From: Atopomonas sediminilitoris
Lineage (GTDB): Bacteria; Pseudomonadota; Gammaproteobacteria; Pseudomonadales; Pseudomonadaceae
Direction: 5' to 3'
Assembly: GCF_022601735.1 (NCBI RefSeq)
Contig: NZ_JAKUMM010000004.1
Coordinates: 124,001-188,000, forward strand
DNA: 64,000 bases
The position numbers and the translations under genes are program-made. Of the stretch, positions 29,651 to 43,524 are shown piece by piece (within the stretch, counting starts at the first letter, position 1; each line of letters begins with the position of its first letter). The notes beneath the pieces were generated by a model. That model worked only from the letters and a program-made list of their open reading frames with translations, did no database searches and was not told the origin of the DNA.

Positions 29651-30976
29651 GTGGGCTTGTTTGATGCTGCTCCCGCCGCGCAGCCTTTAGCCGCGCGGCT
29701 GCGCCCCGAAAGCCTCGACGACTATGTCGGTCAAGAGCACCTGCTAGGTCGCGGCAAACCGCTGCGCGAAGCGCTAGAGCAGGGCGCGTTGCATTCGATG
29801 ATCTTCTGGGGGCCACCTGGGGTGGGCAAAACCACCTTGGCGCGGTTGCTGGCGCGCGTCAGTGATGCGCACTTCGAAACCCTGTCTGCCGTATTGTCCG
29901 GTGTGAAAGAAATCCGCCAAGCCGTGGATATCGCCCGCCAGCAGTCGGCGCAGTACGGGCGTCGGACCTTATTATTTGTTGACGAGGTGCACCGTTTTAA
30001 CAAGAGTCAGCAAGACGCATTTCTACCTTACGTAGAAGACGGCACGCTGATTTTTGTTGGCGCGACCACCGAGAACCCTTCGTTTGAGTTAAATAACGCG
30101 CTGTTATCGCGCGCTCGTGTGTACGTGCTGAAAAGCCTCACCGACGAGGCACTCAGTCAATTGCTCGCCCGTGCGCTGAGCGACGACAAAGGCCTTGCCG
30201 CGCGCCAGCTGCAGATCACCGATGAGGCCCGCGAATTATTGCTGCGCGCCGCCGATGGCGATGGTCGCCGCTTACTCAACTTGTTGGAAAATGCCGCCGA
30301 TTTAGCCGATGACGGCGACACCTTGGAAGCCGACGCATTACGAGAGTTGCTAGGTGAAGGGCGGCGGCGCTTTGATAAGGGCGGTGAGGCGTTTTACGAC
30401 CAAATTTCGGCGCTGCATAAATCGGTGCGCGGCTCCAATCCGGATGCAACGCTGTACTGGTTTGCGCGCATGCTCGATGGCGGCTGTGATCCTTTGTACA
30501 TCGCACGGCGCGTGGTGCGCATGGCCAGCGAAGACATCGGCAATGCGGATCCACGGGCGCTGACGCTGTGCCTCAATGCTTGGGATGTGCAGGAGCGCCT
30601 CGGTAGCCCAGAAGGTGAACTTGCTATTGCGCAGGCGTTGGTTTATCTGGCCTGCGCGCCGAAAAGCAATGCCGTGTACAGCGCTTACAAGGCCGCGCGT
30701 GCCGATGCTGAAGCACAAGGCTCGCTTGAGGTGCCCCTGCATCTGCGAAATGCGCCCACCAAACTGATGAAGCAGCTCGGTTACGGCGAAGAGTATCGCT
30801 ACGCTCACGATGAGCCTGACGCCTATGCCGCCGGCGAAGATTACTTCCCCGAAGCGCTGCCGCCGCGCCAGTACTATCAACCCGTACCGCGCGGGCTTGA
30901 GCTGAAAATTGGCGAAAAGTTACGTGCCTTACAAGGCAAAGACCACGCCAGCGTCTGGCAAAGGAGAAAACCATGA
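29651..30976 (+). CDS. rarA: Replication-associated recombination protein A (RarA/MgsA ATPase)
   Basis: 441 residues from a GTG at 29651, just after the lolA stop. It is an AAA+ ATPase related to clamp-loader subunits and acts at stalled replication forks. Features are [18 protein letters not shown], Walker [10 protein letters not shown] at residues 54-61, [25 protein letters not shown], and [18 protein letters not shown]. The C-terminal tetramerisation part includes [18 protein letters not shown] and [21 protein letters not shown]. It overlaps crcB by four bases. Confidence 0.96.
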   Translation: MGLFDAAPAAQPLAARLRPESLDDYVGQEHLLGRGKPLREALEQGALHSMIFWGPPGVGKTTLARLLARVSDAHFETLSAVLSGVKEIRQAVDIARQQSAQYGRRTLLFVDEVHRFNKSQQDAFLPYVEDGTLIFVGATTENPSFELNNALLSRARVYVLKSLTDEALSQLLARALSDDKGLAARQLQITDEARELLLRAADGDGRRLLNLLENAADLADDGDTLEADALRELLGEGRRRFDKGGEAFYDQISALHKSVRGSNPDATLYWFARMLDGGCDPLYIARRVVRMASEDIGNADPRALTLCLNAWDVQERLGSPEGELAIAQALVYLACAPKSNAVYSAYKAARADAEAQGSLEVPLHLRNAPTKLMKQLGYGEEYRYAHDEPDAYAAGEDYFPEALPPRQYYQPVPRGLELKIGEKLRALQGKDHASVWQRRKP

Positions 30977-31347
30977 TGCAGGTCGTGTTGGCGGTCGCCG
31001 CCGGCGGAGCGTTGGGCTCAGTGCTGCGCTTTGCTACCAGCGCTTATGTCACCGCGCAGTGGCCCAAGCATTACTACCTAGCCACCTTGGCGGTGAACTG
31101 GGTCGGCTGTTTGTGCATTGGCTTTTTATCCGCGTGGTTCTTGACTCGTACTGAACTGCCTTTGGCGCTGCGTACCGGTATTTTGACCGGCGTGCTGGGT
31201 GGCTTGACCACTTTTTCAAGCTTCAGCCTTGAGGCGCTGCGCTTAGCAGAAAACGGCCAGCTGAGCAGCGCGGCACTGTACATATTAGCCAGCGTGATTG
31301 GCGGGCTGGCCTTTGCTTGGCTGGGCATGAGCGTCGCACGGCTGTAG
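30973..31347 (+). CDS. crcB: Fluoride channel CrcB/Fluc
   Basis: 124 residues. The ATG overlaps the rarA stop (ATGA). Four membrane helices are visible. The signature [12 protein letters not shown] (residues ~75-86) holds the phenylalanine box and the central sodium site; [10 protein letters not shown] starts helix 1. The channel exports fluoride as an antiparallel dimer. There is no fluoride riboswitch immediately upstream because the gene is embedded in the lolA-rarA-crcB operon, so expression appears constitutive. Confidence 0.95.
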   Translation: MMQVVLAVAAGGALGSVLRFATSAYVTAQWPKHYYLATLAVNWVGCLCIGFLSAWFLTRTELPLALRTGILTGVLGGLTTFSSFSLEALRLAENGQLSSAALYILASVIGGLAFAWLGMSVARL

Positions 31348-31466
31348 CGACTAAACACAGAATCAGCCAAGCAAAACTCTCGGCTTCGCCGCGCAAGCTG
31401 CGTAAACTTGAGGCTTTCGCGGCGCGCCCTAAGCTTGGCGGGCCTAAACGAACATTAAAGAATTGA

Positions 31467-32750
<1,284 letters not shown>

Positions 32751-32848
32751 GGTTTTCAACCTCTTGAGACGCATCAAGGGCAGGCGCGTGGCTAGCCGGT
32801 TAGGCTAATCGCAACCCTGCCGTTTTTTTATCTGCCTGTGAGTGAACC

Positions 32849-34234
32849 ATGGACTTTCTGCCGCTGTTTCATAACCTCAAAAACCGCCCGGTATTGCTGG
32901 TTGGCGGCGGTGAAGTCGCCTTACGCAAGGGGCGTTTACTTAGCCAAGCCGGCGCCGTGCTGCATGTGGTTGCCCCTGACATCGACGCCGAGTTGGCCGA
33001 GCTGGCGGTGCAAGGCGGCGGCAGTTGCCAGCAACGGGATTGGCAGGCCAACGACTTAAACGGCTGTGTGCTCGTGATAGCCGCCACGGATGAACGCGCC
33101 GTCAATGCACAGGTGTCTGCCGCGGCACAGGCGCAACATTTACCGATTAACGCGGTGGATGCGCCGGATTTGTGCACGGTGATCTTCCCAGCGATTGTTG
33201 ATCGCTCACCTTTGATGGTGGCGGTCTCCAGTGGTGGTGATGCACCGGTGCTAGCACGCTTGGTGCGCGCCAAACTGGAAACCTGGCTGCCGCCGGGCTA
33301 CAGCCGTTTAGCGCAATTAGCGGCGCGTTTTCGTCAGCAGGTTAAAGCGCACTTTAGCGATATTCGCAGTCGACGCATTTTTTGGGAGAACGTCTTCCAA
33401 GGTGCGGTGGCCGAGCACATGTTTGCTGGCCGAGAGGCCGACGCCGAGCAAACCCTGCTGCAACAACTCAATGCCGATAGCGGCAGCACCGGCGGCGAAG
33501 TGTATTTAGTCGGCGCAGGCCCTGGTGATCCAGATTTGCTGACTTTCCGTGCGCTGCGTCTGATGCAGCAAGCCGATGTGGTGCTGTACGACCGCTTAGT
33601 GGCCGAGCCTATTTTAGAGCTGTGCCGCCGCGATGCCGACCGCATTTATGTGGGCAAGCGCCGCGCCGAGCATGCCGTGCCGCAGGAAGAAATCAACCAA
33701 CTGCTGGTGCGCTTGGCGCAAGAAGGCAAGCGCGTGCTGCGCTTAAAAGGCGGCGACCCGTTTATCTTTGGTCGTGGCGGCGAGGAGATCGACGAACTCT
33801 CAGCCCACGGCATCCCGTTCCAAGTCGTGCCCGGTATCACCGCCGCCAGCGGCTGCGCGGCGTATGCCGGCATTCCGCTCACCCACCGTGATCACGCCCA
33901 GTCGGTGCGTTTTATCACCGGCCATCTAAAAGACGGCAGCTTAGACTTGCCGTGGTCCGAGCTGGTATCGCCGCAGCAAACCATCGTTTTCTACATGGGC
34001 TTAGTGGGGCTGGCAGATATTTGTCGTGAGCTGATCGCCCACGGCCGCATCGCTGCAACACCGGCCGCGCTGGTGCAACAAGGCACCACGCCACAGCAGC
34101 GGGTGTTTACCGGCACCTTGGCGAATCTCGCAGAGTTGGTCGCCGAACACGAAGTGCATGCGCCGACTTTAGTGATCGTCGGCGAAGTGGTGCAACTGCA
34201 AGAGCGTTTGGCGTGGTTTAACCCCGCACAGTGA
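32849..34234 (+). CDS. cysG: Siroheme synthase CysG (multifunctional)
   Basis: 461 residues. The N-terminal precorrin-2 dehydrogenase/ferrochelatase domain (~1-200) has [11 protein letters not shown] at 19-28 and [25 protein letters not shown]. The C-terminal uroporphyrinogen-III methyltransferase (from ~215) has [36 protein letters not shown] and [20 protein letters not shown]. One protein makes siroheme, the cofactor of sulfite and nitrite reductases. A weak GGCAGG...CCTGCC pairing followed by T7 between serS and cysG may partly separate their expression. Confidence 0.96.
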   Translation: MDFLPLFHNLKNRPVLLVGGGEVALRKGRLLSQAGAVLHVVAPDIDAELAELAVQGGGSCQQRDWQANDLNGCVLVIAATDERAVNAQVSAAAQAQHLPINAVDAPDLCTVIFPAIVDRSPLMVAVSSGGDAPVLARLVRAKLETWLPPGYSRLAQLAARFRQQVKAHFSDIRSRRIFWENVFQGAVAEHMFAGREADAEQTLLQQLNADSGSTGGEVYLVGAGPGDPDLLTFRALRLMQQADVVLYDRLVAEPILELCRRDADRIYVGKRRAEHAVPQEEINQLLVRLAQEGKRVLRLKGGDPFIFGRGGEEIDELSAHGIPFQVVPGITAASGCAAYAGIPLTHRDHAQSVRFITGHLKDGSLDLPWSELVSPQQTIVFYMGLVGLADICRELIAHGRIAATPAALVQQGTTPQQRVFTGTLANLAELVAEHEVHAPTLVIVGEVVQLQERLAWFNPAQ

Positions 34235-34275
34235 TGGCCGCTGTGTCGGCCGAGTCGCTGCTGCACGAGCCGAGG

Positions 34276-34554
34276 CTAATCGCGGTAGTACACCTGCACT
34301 AAGTGATAACCGAAGCGGCTCTTAATGGGGCCGTGGATCACTTTGAGCGGTTTTTTGAAGATGACCTGATCAATCGCACCGACCATTTGCCCCGGACGGA
34401 CTTCGCCCAAGTCGCCGCCTTTCTTGCCGCTGGGGCAGATGGAGTGTTTCTTTGCGAGCTTATCGAATGCTTCACCTTTATCCAGCAAGGCTTTGATTTT
34501 TAATGCTTCTGCTTCGGTTTTAAGCAGGATGTGTTTGGCCATTGCCATGGGCAT
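34276..34554 (-). CDS. ppiC: Small parvulin-type peptidyl-prolyl isomerase (PpiC)
   Basis: 92 residues from the ATG at 34554, eight bases after GGAG; ATGs two and four codons downstream give shorter forms. It is a single parvulin domain without signal peptide, so cytoplasmic. AKHILLKTEAEALKIKALL, the KKHSICPSGKKGGDLGEVRPGQMV segment, and IKSRFGYHLVQVYYRD are typical. A second small parvulin is encoded at 49.5 kb. The two share the CPSG and GGDLG core but differ elsewhere, suggesting distinct clients. It is convergent with cysG. Confidence 0.93.
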   Translation of the reverse strand: MPMAMAKHILLKTEAEALKIKALLDKGEAFDKLAKKHSICPSGKKGGDLGEVRPGQMVGAIDQVIFKKPLKVIHGPIKSRFGYHLVQVYYRD

Positions 34555-34614
34555 GAGCGATTCTCCGGTGGGCGCGGCGGGGCATTATCGACCAGCCGCG
34601 CGTTACACCCAAGT

Positions 34615-36564
<1,950 letters not shown>

Positions 36565-36573
36565 GGGGACTCC

Positions 36574-37473
36574 TTATTGGCTGAGCAGCGCGCGGGCCAC
36601 ACGCGAGCCGTTGGCGCGGCCCAGTACAGCGCAAATGCGCTGGCCGGCGGCGGCTAGGCGCGGCAGGTCGATGCCGTGTTCAATGCCTAAACCATTCAGT
36701 AGATAGACCACATCCTCGGTGGCCACGTTCCCCGTGGCGCCTTTGGCGTAGGGGCAGCCGCCTAAACCGGCCACGGAGCTGTCAAAAATCTCGATGCCTT
36801 CTTGCAGGCTAGCGTAGATATTGGCCAGCGCTTGGCCGTAGGTGTCGTGGAAATGTCCGCCGAGTTTTTCGCGGGGGATTTCACGGGCGAGCAGGTTAAA
36901 CAGTTCGCGGGTTTTACCCGCGGTGCCGACGCCAATGGTGTCGCCGACCGATACCTCGTAGCAGCCCATGGCAAACAGCTCACGCGCCACGCTGAGCACT
37001 TGCTCAGGGGCAACCTCGCCATCGTACGGACAGCCGAGCACGCACGAGACATAGCCGCGCACGGGGATGTTCGCCGTTTGGGCGGCGGCCATTAGATCGC
37101 GAAAACGCGTGAGGCTTTCGCTGATCGAGCAGTTGATGTTTTTCTGCGAGAAAGCCTCGCTGGCGGCGGCAAACACTGCTACTTCGTCAGCCCCAGCAGC
37201 CAACGCCGCTTCAAAGCCTTTGAGATTGGGTGTGAGTGCTTGGTAGATCACGCCCGGTTTGCGCTCGATGCCGGTAAATACTTCGGCGGAGCCTGCCATT
37301 TGCGGTACCCATTTAGGCGAGACAAAACTGCCGACTTCGATGGTGCTCAGTCCTGCGACGTTTAAGTCGTTCACCAGCTGAATTTTGTCCGCCACGCTGA
37401 TGGGCTGCTTTTCGTTTTGCAGGCCATCGCGGGGGCCAACTTCAACCAGACGGACCTTGCTGGGGAGCTTCAT
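36574..37473 (-). CDS. liuE: Hydroxymethylglutaryl-CoA lyase
   Basis: 299 residues, DRE-TIM metallolyase family. It cleaves HMG-CoA to acetyl-CoA and acetoacetate. LVEVGPRDGLQNEK provides the metal/base residues, VRGYVSCVLGCPYDGEV follows, HFHDTYGQALANIYASL carries the metal-binding histidines, and VAGLGGCPYAKGATGNVATEDVVYLL contains the signature active-site cysteine loop. It lies between liuD (9 bases upstream) and aacS (9 bases downstream). Confidence 0.96.
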   Translation of the reverse strand: MKLPSKVRLVEVGPRDGLQNEKQPISVADKIQLVNDLNVAGLSTIEVGSFVSPKWVPQMAGSAEVFTGIERKPGVIYQALTPNLKGFEAALAAGADEVAVFAAASEAFSQKNINCSISESLTRFRDLMAAAQTANIPVRGYVSCVLGCPYDGEVAPEQVLSVARELFAMGCYEVSVGDTIGVGTAGKTRELFNLLAREIPREKLGGHFHDTYGQALANIYASLQEGIEIFDSSVAGLGGCPYAKGATGNVATEDVVYLLNGLGIEHGIDLPRLAAAGQRICAVLGRANGSRVARALLSQ

Positions 37474-37482
37474 GGGTAATCC

Positions 37483-39408
37483 TTATTCGTCGCTATCGAG
37501 TTCAACCAGCACACTGCCTTCGCTGACCATATCGCCAACCGCGCAAAACAATGCGCTGACCGTGCCGGCGTGGGCAGCGCGGATGCTGTGTTCCATCTTC
37601 ATCGCCTCGAGTACTACCAGCGTAGCGCCGGCTTCGACGGCCGCACCGGGCTTGACCGCGATATGCACGATGTTGCCGTTCATCGGCGCGGTTAAGCCAC
37701 CGCCGTGCTGGGCGTGCGCTTCGGCCTCGGCCAGTGGGTCGAACAGGCTGACACTGAACTGCCGACCTTGCCACGTTAAGAACAAACAGCCACCACGGCG
37801 CACGGCGCGCAGGCGCTGCTCATGGATAAACAAGGTGTCATCGCTAAAGCACAGCGCTGGCAGCGCGCCACGCACAACGTGGTCTTGCTCGCCGCACTGT
37901 AAGTGCAGGCGCACGCTGGTTTGCCCGTTGAGCTGCCAGCCGTTTTGTTGCTGCCACGGTGAGTGCGGGTCGTCGTTGCGGCTTGCTGGTGGCTCGGTGG
38001 CCAGCCATGCGCAGGCGGCGGCTTGCCAGAAGGGTTCGTCCAGCGCCGGCATCGGCGGCAGCAGGGCGCTGTGATGACGTTCGATAAAACCGGTGTCTAG
38101 CTCAGCGGCGGCAAATGCCGGATGGGCGAGGGTGCGCTGCAAAAAGGCGATATTGGTGGTGACGCCGCCGACCTGCACGGCATCGAGCAAGGCGAGCAAA
38201 CGCCGCCGTGCTTGCTCGCGGTCTGCGCCCCAAGCAATCAATTTGCCGAGCATGGGGTCGTAAAACACGCTCACTCTGTCGCCTTCGCTGACGCCGGAAT
38301 CAATCCGCCAGCCGCTTTGCAGTGGCGGTTCACGGTACAGGCTGAGCGTGCCGGTGGCGGGCAGAAAGCCGCCGTCGCAGTCTTCGGCATACAGACGGAC
38401 TTCCATGGCGTGGCCATTAAGGGGAATTTGCGCTTGGCTCAGCGGTAGCGGCTCGCCTTGCGCCACTGCTAGCTGCCAAGCGACCAAGTCTTGGCCGGTG
38501 ATCAGTTCGGTGACCGGATGCTCCACTTGCAGGCGGGTGTTCATTTCCATAAAGAAAAAGTCGCCGCGCTCATCGAGCAAAAACTCCACGGTGCCGGCGC
38601 CCACATAGCCAATCGCCTGCGCGGCACGCACGGCCGCCTCGCCCATGGCTTGGCGCAGCTCGGCGCTTAAACCGGGGGCGGGGGCTTCTTCGACCACTTT
38701 TTGATGACGGCGCTGGATCGAGCAATCGCGCTCGTGCAGGTACACGGCGTTGCCGTGTTGGTCGGCAAACACTTGGATTTCCACATGGCGCGGCTTGAGC
38801 ACGTATTTCTCAACCAGCATGCGGCTATCGCCAAAGGCGGCCTGTGCTTCGCGTTGCGCGCTGGCGAGTGCTTCGGCCAAGTGCGCGGGCTGCTCGACCA
38901 CCTTCATGCCTTTGCCACCACCACCGGCGGCGGCTTTCAGCAGCACGGGGTAGCCGATGCGTTCGGCCTCGACGCGGAAGGTGTCGATGTCTTGTGCTGC
39001 ACCATGAAAGCCCGGCACCAGCGGCACGCCGGCGGTTTCCATCAGCGCTTTGGCGGCGGATTTGCTGCCCATGGCTTCAATCGCTGCAACCGGCGGGCCG
39101 ATGAATATCAACCCAGCTTGCTGACAGGCGCGGGCAAATTCAGCATTTTCAGATAAAAACCCGTAGCCTGGGTGGATCGCCTGCGCGCCGCTTTGTTGGG
39201 CGGCGGCAATCACTGCGTCGATGCGCAAGTAACTGTCAGCGGGCTTGGCGCTGCCCACGCGCACGGCACTGTCGGCCTCGCGCACATGGCGGGCATGGCT
39301 GTCGGCATCGCTGTACACCGCGACCGTGCGCAGGCCGAGGCTTTTGGCGGTACGCATGACGCGGCAGGCGATTTCGCCGCGATTGGCAATCAGAAGGGTG
39401 TTGATCAT
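37483..39408 (-). CDS. liuD: 3-Methylcrotonyl-CoA carboxylase, biotin-carrying alpha subunit
   Basis: 641 residues. The biotin carboxylase domain (~1-445) shows LLIANRGEIACRVMRTAKSLG, the ATP-grasp LLKAAAGGGGKGM, and VEKYVLKPRHVEIQVF. The C-terminal biotinyl domain has VVLEAMKMEHSIRAAHAG with the biotinylated lysine. With LiuB it carboxylates 3-methylcrotonyl-CoA in leucine degradation. The ATG overlaps the liuC stop by four bases (ATGA). The middle region between the domains is the usual linker with the BT fold. Confidence 0.95.
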   Translation of the reverse strand: MINTLLIANRGEIACRVMRTAKSLGLRTVAVYSDADSHARHVREADSAVRVGSAKPADSYLRIDAVIAAAQQSGAQAIHPGYGFLSENAEFARACQQAGLIFIGPPVAAIEAMGSKSAAKALMETAGVPLVPGFHGAAQDIDTFRVEAERIGYPVLLKAAAGGGGKGMKVVEQPAHLAEALASAQREAQAAFGDSRMLVEKYVLKPRHVEIQVFADQHGNAVYLHERDCSIQRRHQKVVEEAPAPGLSAELRQAMGEAAVRAAQAIGYVGAGTVEFLLDERGDFFFMEMNTRLQVEHPVTELITGQDLVAWQLAVAQGEPLPLSQAQIPLNGHAMEVRLYAEDCDGGFLPATGTLSLYREPPLQSGWRIDSGVSEGDRVSVFYDPMLGKLIAWGADREQARRRLLALLDAVQVGGVTTNIAFLQRTLAHPAFAAAELDTGFIERHHSALLPPMPALDEPFWQAAACAWLATEPPASRNDDPHSPWQQQNGWQLNGQTSVRLHLQCGEQDHVVRGALPALCFSDDTLFIHEQRLRAVRRGGCLFLTWQGRQFSVSLFDPLAEAEAHAQHGGGLTAPMNGNIVHIAVKPGAAVEAGATLVVLEAMKMEHSIRAAHAGTVSALFCAVGDMVSEGSVLVELDSDE

Positions 39409-40205
39409 GCCTTGGGCTCCTGCCAGTTGGGTTGGCGCTTGGCCAAGAAAGCTTGCAGACCTTCTTGGCCTTCGGCGCTGCTGCGCAGGCGTGAGATGGC
39501 GCCCTCGGTGTAACGGCGCAGCGCCGGCGATAATGCGCCAGGGCCGACTTCCATCAGCAGCGCCTTGCAGGCACGCATGGCTTGGGGGCCGTTGTGCAGC
39601 AGGTTATCCACCCAGCTATCTAAGGCTGCTTGCAATTCGTCTGCGCGGTAGCACTCGGCCAACAGGCCTAATTGTTGCGCGCGGACGCCATCAAAACGCT
39701 CGGCCGTGAGGCTATAGCGGCGCATGGCGCGCTCACCGATGGCTTTGGTGACAAACGGGCTGATCACCGCTGGGGCGAGGCCGATTTTGACCTCCGAGAG
39801 GCAAAACAGCGCATCGTCGGCGCCAATGGCCATGTCACAGCAGGCAATCAGCCCTAGCGCACCGCCAAAGGCTGCGCCTTGCACCACGGCCAGCGTGGGA
39901 ATAGGCAGCTTGTACAGGTTGGCCATGACTTCAGCCAGCTCGCGGGCATCTTGCAGGTTGGCGTTGTAGTCCAGCTCAGCCGCTTGTTGCATCCAAGCCA
40001 GATCAGCACCGGCGGAGAAGTGTTTGCCTTTGCCGCGCAGCAGCATAAAGCGGATGGCTTTGTTGGCTTCGATTTCATCCAGCGCGTGGATCAGCTCGCG
40101 AATGACCTCGGCATTGAAGGCGTTGTTTTTCTCGGGGCGGTTAAGCCACAAGGTGGCCACGCCGTTGGCGGCTATATCCAGCGCAATATGGGTGTAAGCA
40201 GTCAT
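39405..40205 (-). CDS. liuC: Methylglutaconyl-CoA hydratase (enoyl-CoA hydratase family)
   Basis: 266 residues from the ATG at 40205. A GTG at 40235 overlapping the liuB stop could add ten residues, and neither start has a strong Shine-Dalgarno. Crotonase-fold features are ATLWLNRPEKNNAFN, the oxyanion-hole strands GKGKHFSAGADLAWM and VVQGAAFGGALGLIACCDMAI, and LSEVKIGLAPAVISPFV. It hydrates 3-methylglutaconyl-CoA to HMG-CoA. Position between liuB and liuD fixes the step. Confidence 0.93.
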   Translation of the reverse strand: MTAYTHIALDIAANGVATLWLNRPEKNNAFNAEVIRELIHALDEIEANKAIRFMLLRGKGKHFSAGADLAWMQQAAELDYNANLQDARELAEVMANLYKLPIPTLAVVQGAAFGGALGLIACCDMAIGADDALFCLSEVKIGLAPAVISPFVTKAIGERAMRRYSLTAERFDGVRAQQLGLLAECYRADELQAALDSWVDNLLHNGPQAMRACKALLMEVGPGALSPALRRYTEGAISRLRSSAEGQEGLQAFLAKRQPNWQEPKA

Positions 40206-40231
40206 TTCGAATCTCGTAGGCGTAGGGCCAA

Positions 40232-41839
40232 TCACATGCGGAACACGCCAAAGCGCGTTGGCTCGATGGGGGCGTTCAAGCTGGCAGAAATTGCCAGTGC
40301 GAGTACATCGCGGGTTTGTGCCGGGTCGATCACTCCGTCATCCCACAGTCGTGCGCTGGAGTAGTAGGGGTGACCTTGGGCTTCATATTGCGCCACGATG
40401 GGGGCTTTGATGGCCGCTTCGTCGTCACTGCTGAAGGGCTCACCGGCGCGCTCAGCTTGTTCGCGCTTGACCTGCGCCAGCACCCCGGCGGCTTGCTCAC
40501 CGCCCATCACTGAGATGCGCGCGTTGGGCCACATCCACAAAAAACGGGGGTCGTAAGCACGCCCGCACATGCCATAGTTACCGGCGCCAAAGCTGCCGCC
40601 AATGATCACCGTGAACTTAGGCACCTGCGCGCAGGCCACGGCGGTGACCAGCTTGGCGCCGTGTTTGGCGATGCCGCCGGCCTCGTACTTTTGCCCGACC
40701 ATAAAGCCGGTGATGTTCTGCAAAAACAGCAGGGGAATGCCACGCTGGCAGGCCAGCTCAACAAAGTGCGCGCCTTTTTGCGCTGACTCGCTAAACAGAA
40801 TGCCGTTGTTGGCCAAGATGGCGACGGGGTAGCCGTGCAGATGGGCAAAGCCACACACCAAGGTGGTGCCGTATTGGGCTTTAAATTCATCGAACACTGA
40901 GTCATCCACCAAACGGGCGATGACTTCGCGCACATCAAAGGGCTTTTTTAAGTCGCACGGCACAATGCCGTACAGCTCTTCTGCGCTGTAGCGCGGTGGG
41001 CGTGGCGTTTGGCATTGCAACTGGCCGGCTTTGCGCCAGTTCAAATTTGCAATGCTGCGCCGCGCAATGGCCAGCGCATGCTCATCGTTTTCGGCGTAAT
41101 GATCGGCCACGCCACTGGTTTTACAGTGCACATCGGCGCCGCCTAAGTCTTCGGCGCTGACCACCTCGCCAGTGGCGGCTTTCACCAAGGGCGGGCCAGC
41201 CAAGAAGATGGTCGCTTGGTTGCGCACCATGATCGACTCATCAGCCATCGCCGGCACATACGCGCCGCCGGCGGTGCACGAGCCCATCACCACAGCAATC
41301 TGCGCAATGCCTTGCGCGCTCATGTTGGCTTGGTTGAAGAAGATGCGGCCGAAGTGTTCGCGATCGGGAAACACTTCATCTTGATTGGGCAGGTTGGCGC
41401 CGCCTGAGTCCACCAGATAAATACACGGCAGGCGGTTTTGCTGGGCGATGGTTTGCGCGCGCAGGTGCTTTTTCACCGACAGTGGGTAGTAGCTGCCGCC
41501 TTTAACCGTGGCATCGTTAGCGACGATCATGCATTCCACGCCCGATACCCGACCAATGCCGGCGATCACTCCAGCGGCAGGCACGTCGGCGTCATACACC
41601 TGATGGGCCGCCAGGGTGCTGAGCTCCAGAAACGCAGAGCCGGCATCCAGCAACGCGGCAATCCGCTCGCGCGGCAGTAATTTGCCGCGACTGGTATGAC
41701 GCGCTTGCGCTTTAGCGCCGCCGCCTTGGGCGATGTTGTCGTGCAACGTTTTAAGCTCGTCCACCAGCGCCTGCATGGCCGCATGGTTGGCAGCAAACTC
41801 GGGGCTGCGCGGGTTAATCTGACTTTTGATAACACTCAT
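40232..41839 (-). CDS. liuB: 3-Methylcrotonyl-CoA carboxylase, beta (carboxyltransferase) subunit
   Basis: 535 residues, normal length, with CGGAG before the ATG. The carboxyltransferase fold is marked by [79 protein letters not shown], and the C-terminal [36 protein letters not shown]. It partners with the biotin subunit LiuD. It follows liuA in the liu operon. Confidence 0.96.
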   Translation of the reverse strand: MSVIKSQINPRSPEFAANHAAMQALVDELKTLHDNIAQGGGAKAQARHTSRGKLLPRERIAALLDAGSAFLELSTLAAHQVYDADVPAAGVIAGIGRVSGVECMIVANDATVKGGSYYPLSVKKHLRAQTIAQQNRLPCIYLVDSGGANLPNQDEVFPDREHFGRIFFNQANMSAQGIAQIAVVMGSCTAGGAYVPAMADESIMVRNQATIFLAGPPLVKAATGEVVSAEDLGGADVHCKTSGVADHYAENDEHALAIARRSIANLNWRKAGQLQCQTPRPPRYSAEELYGIVPCDLKKPFDVREVIARLVDDSVFDEFKAQYGTTLVCGFAHLHGYPVAILANNGILFSESAQKGAHFVELACQRGIPLLFLQNITGFMVGQKYEAGGIAKHGAKLVTAVACAQVPKFTVIIGGSFGAGNYGMCGRAYDPRFLWMWPNARISVMGGEQAAGVLAQVKREQAERAGEPFSSDDEAAIKAPIVAQYEAQGHPYYSSARLWDDGVIDPAQTRDVLALAISASLNAPIEPTRFGVFRM

Positions 41840-41885
41840 GACGAACTCCGTCCGCGTGCGGGCTGCGTTATAGGCAGGCGGCGAT

Positions 41886-43049
41886 TTACTTGGTTTCGTT
41901 AAACAGCTCGCGGCCGATCAGCATGCGGCGGATTTCGCTGGTGCCGGCGCCAATTTCATACAGCTTGGCATCGCGCAGCAAACGCCCCGCGGGGTATTCG
42001 TTGATGTAGCCGTTGCCGCCCAAAATCTGGATGGTGTCGAGCGCCATCTTGGTGGCCATTTCGGCGGTGTAGAGAATCACCGCAGCGGCGTCTTTGCGCG
42101 ATTCTTCGCCGCGATCACAGGCCTTGGCCACGTTGTAAAGGTAGCTTTTGGACGCGTTCATGCCGGCATACATGTCCGCCACTTTGCCTTGAATCAGCTG
42201 GAATTCGCCGATGCTTTGGCCGAACTGTTGACGGTCGTGGATGTAGGGCACGACCACGTCCATGCACGCGCTCATGATGCCGGTCGGACCGCCGGATAAC
42301 ACCGTGCGCTCGTAATCCAGCCCGCTCATTAACACCGCTACGCCACGGCCTTCGCCGCCGAGGATGTTTTCTGCCGGCACTTCGCAATCTTGAAACACCA
42401 GCTCGCAGGTGTTGGAGCCGCGCATGCCCAGTTTGTCGAGTTTTTGATGGCGCGAAAAACCTTTGCAATCGCGCTCAACGATAAACGCCGTCATGCCTTT
42501 GGAACCGGCGCTGAGGTCGGTTTTGGCGTAGATCACATAGGTATGCGCGTCGGGGCCGTTGGTGATCCACATTTTGTTGCCGTTGAGCACGTAATGGTCG
42601 CCACGCTTGTCGGCACGCAGTTTCATGCTCACCACGTCAGAGCCGGCATTGGGCTCGCTCATCGCCAGCGCGCCGATATGCTCGCCGCTACACAGCTTGG
42701 GCAGGTATTTGAGCTTTTGCTCGTGGGTGCCGTTTTTGTGGATTTGATTCACGCACAGGTTGGAGTGCGCGCCGTAAGACAAGCCCACCGAGGCCGACGC
42801 GCGGGAGATTTCCTCCATCGCCACCACATGCGCCAGGTAGCCCATGTCGGTGCCGCCGTACTCTTCTTTCACCGTCATGCCCAAGAGGCCCATGTCGCCA
42901 AACTTGCGCCACATATCCATCGGGAACTGGTTGTCGCGGTCGATATCCGCCGCGCGCGGGGCGAGTTCTTTCTGCGCAAACTGGCGTACGGCGTCGCGCA
43001 GCATGTCGATGGTTTCACCAAGACCGAAATTCAGCGAAGGGTGGCTCAT
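41886..43049 (-). CDS. liuA: Isovaleryl-CoA dehydrogenase
   Basis: 387 residues with AGGA upstream of the ATG. This FAD acyl-CoA dehydrogenase oxidises isovaleryl-CoA to 3-methylcrotonyl-CoA and passes electrons to Etf[18 protein letters not shown] and [19 protein letters not shown] are flavin-binding signatures. The glutamate in [16 protein letters not shown] is at the position of the catalytic base specific to isovaleryl-CoA dehydrogenases. The C-terminal [36 protein letters not shown] is complete. It lies 44 bases after liuR. Confidence 0.96.
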   Translation of the reverse strand: MSHPSLNFGLGETIDMLRDAVRQFAQKELAPRAADIDRDNQFPMDMWRKFGDMGLLGMTVKEEYGGTDMGYLAHVVAMEEISRASASVGLSYGAHSNLCVNQIHKNGTHEQKLKYLPKLCSGEHIGALAMSEPNAGSDVVSMKLRADKRGDHYVLNGNKMWITNGPDAHTYVIYAKTDLSAGSKGMTAFIVERDCKGFSRHQKLDKLGMRGSNTCELVFQDCEVPAENILGGEGRGVAVLMSGLDYERTVLSGGPTGIMSACMDVVVPYIHDRQQFGQSIGEFQLIQGKVADMYAGMNASKSYLYNVAKACDRGEESRKDAAAVILYTAEMATKMALDTIQILGGNGYINEYPAGRLLRDAKLYEIGAGTSEIRRMLIGRELFNETK

Positions 43050-43093
43050 GTGAGTAATCCTATTTGTTAGATTTATTAGATAACTATTTGAAT

Positions 43094-43468
43094 TTAATCA
43101 GTTCTGCTCAGCGCTTCTTGGCAGCGCTCTTCCGCGGTGTCGAGCTCCAACTGCATGTGCTGGATATCCAACAGCTGCTGCTGCAACTGCGCGCGGCGCT
43201 CGGCGATCTTGTGCAAAAAGGTATTCAGCTGCTTGCGATTGCCACCGGCAGGGTCGTACAGCTCGATCAGCTCTTTGCATTCGGCGAGGGAAAAACCAAT
43301 CCGCTTGCCGCGCAAAATGAGTTTGAGGGTGGTGCGGTCTTTGGCCGTGTATACGCGCTCTTGACCACGCCGCTCGGGCTCCAGCAGGCCTTGTTCTTCG
43401 TAAAAACGAATCGCCCGGGTGGTGACATCAAACTCACGGGCTAGATCAGAAATACTGAGGGTGTTCAT
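43094..43468 (-). CDS. liuR: MerR-family regulator LiuR of leucine catabolism
   Basis: 124 residues. The N-terminal winged helix ([31 protein letters not shown]) and the antiparallel coiled-coil C-terminal region (residues ~75-120) are typical. There is no cysteine-based metal site, so it is the ligand-sensing branch of MerR proteins. It is the first gene of the liu operon and has two near-identical palindromes directly upstream, implying autoregulation together with the catabolic genes. In LiuR regulons branched-chain acyl-CoA intermediates are thought to lift repression; that is family knowledge. Confidence 0.93.
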   Translation of the reverse strand: MNTLSISDLAREFDVTTRAIRFYEEQGLLEPERRGQERVYTAKDRTTLKLILRGKRIGFSLAECKELIELYDPAGGNRKQLNTFLHKIAERRAQLQQQLLDIQHMQLELDTAEERCQEALSRTD

Positions 43469-43486
43469 GGCGCTCTCTCGCTTACC

Positions 43487-43502
43487 TTGACGTTAACGTA
43501 AA
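43487..43502. promoter_or_regulatory. LiuR operator 1
   Basis: TTGACGTTAACGTAAA is a near-perfect 16-base palindrome 18 bases upstream of the liuR start. It differs from operator 2 at one position and is centred 22 bases from it, about two helical turns. The LiuR motif known in gammaproteobacteria is of this TTnACGTnAACGTnAA type. Confidence 0.8.
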
Positions 43503-43508
43503 GCTAAG

Positions 43509-43524
43509 TTGACGTTAACGTCAA
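43509..43524. promoter_or_regulatory. LiuR operator 2
   Basis: TTGACGTTAACGTCAA is a perfect 16-base palindrome, the second of the pair upstream of liuR. The tandem arrangement suggests two regulator dimers on the same face of the DNA. Confidence 0.8.

Noticed and set aside
30973..31347. Fluoride riboswitch for crcB
   Set aside because: crcB overlaps the rarA stop codon, leaving no leader in which a riboswitch could fold.
32751..32848. Terminator between serS and cysG
   Set aside because: Only a 6-bp GGCAGG/CCTGCC pairing over a ~40-base loop before T7; too weak to list as a feature.
42390..43070. 226-codon plus-strand frame opposite liuA
   Set aside because: No recognisable fold; liuA is complete on the opposite strand.
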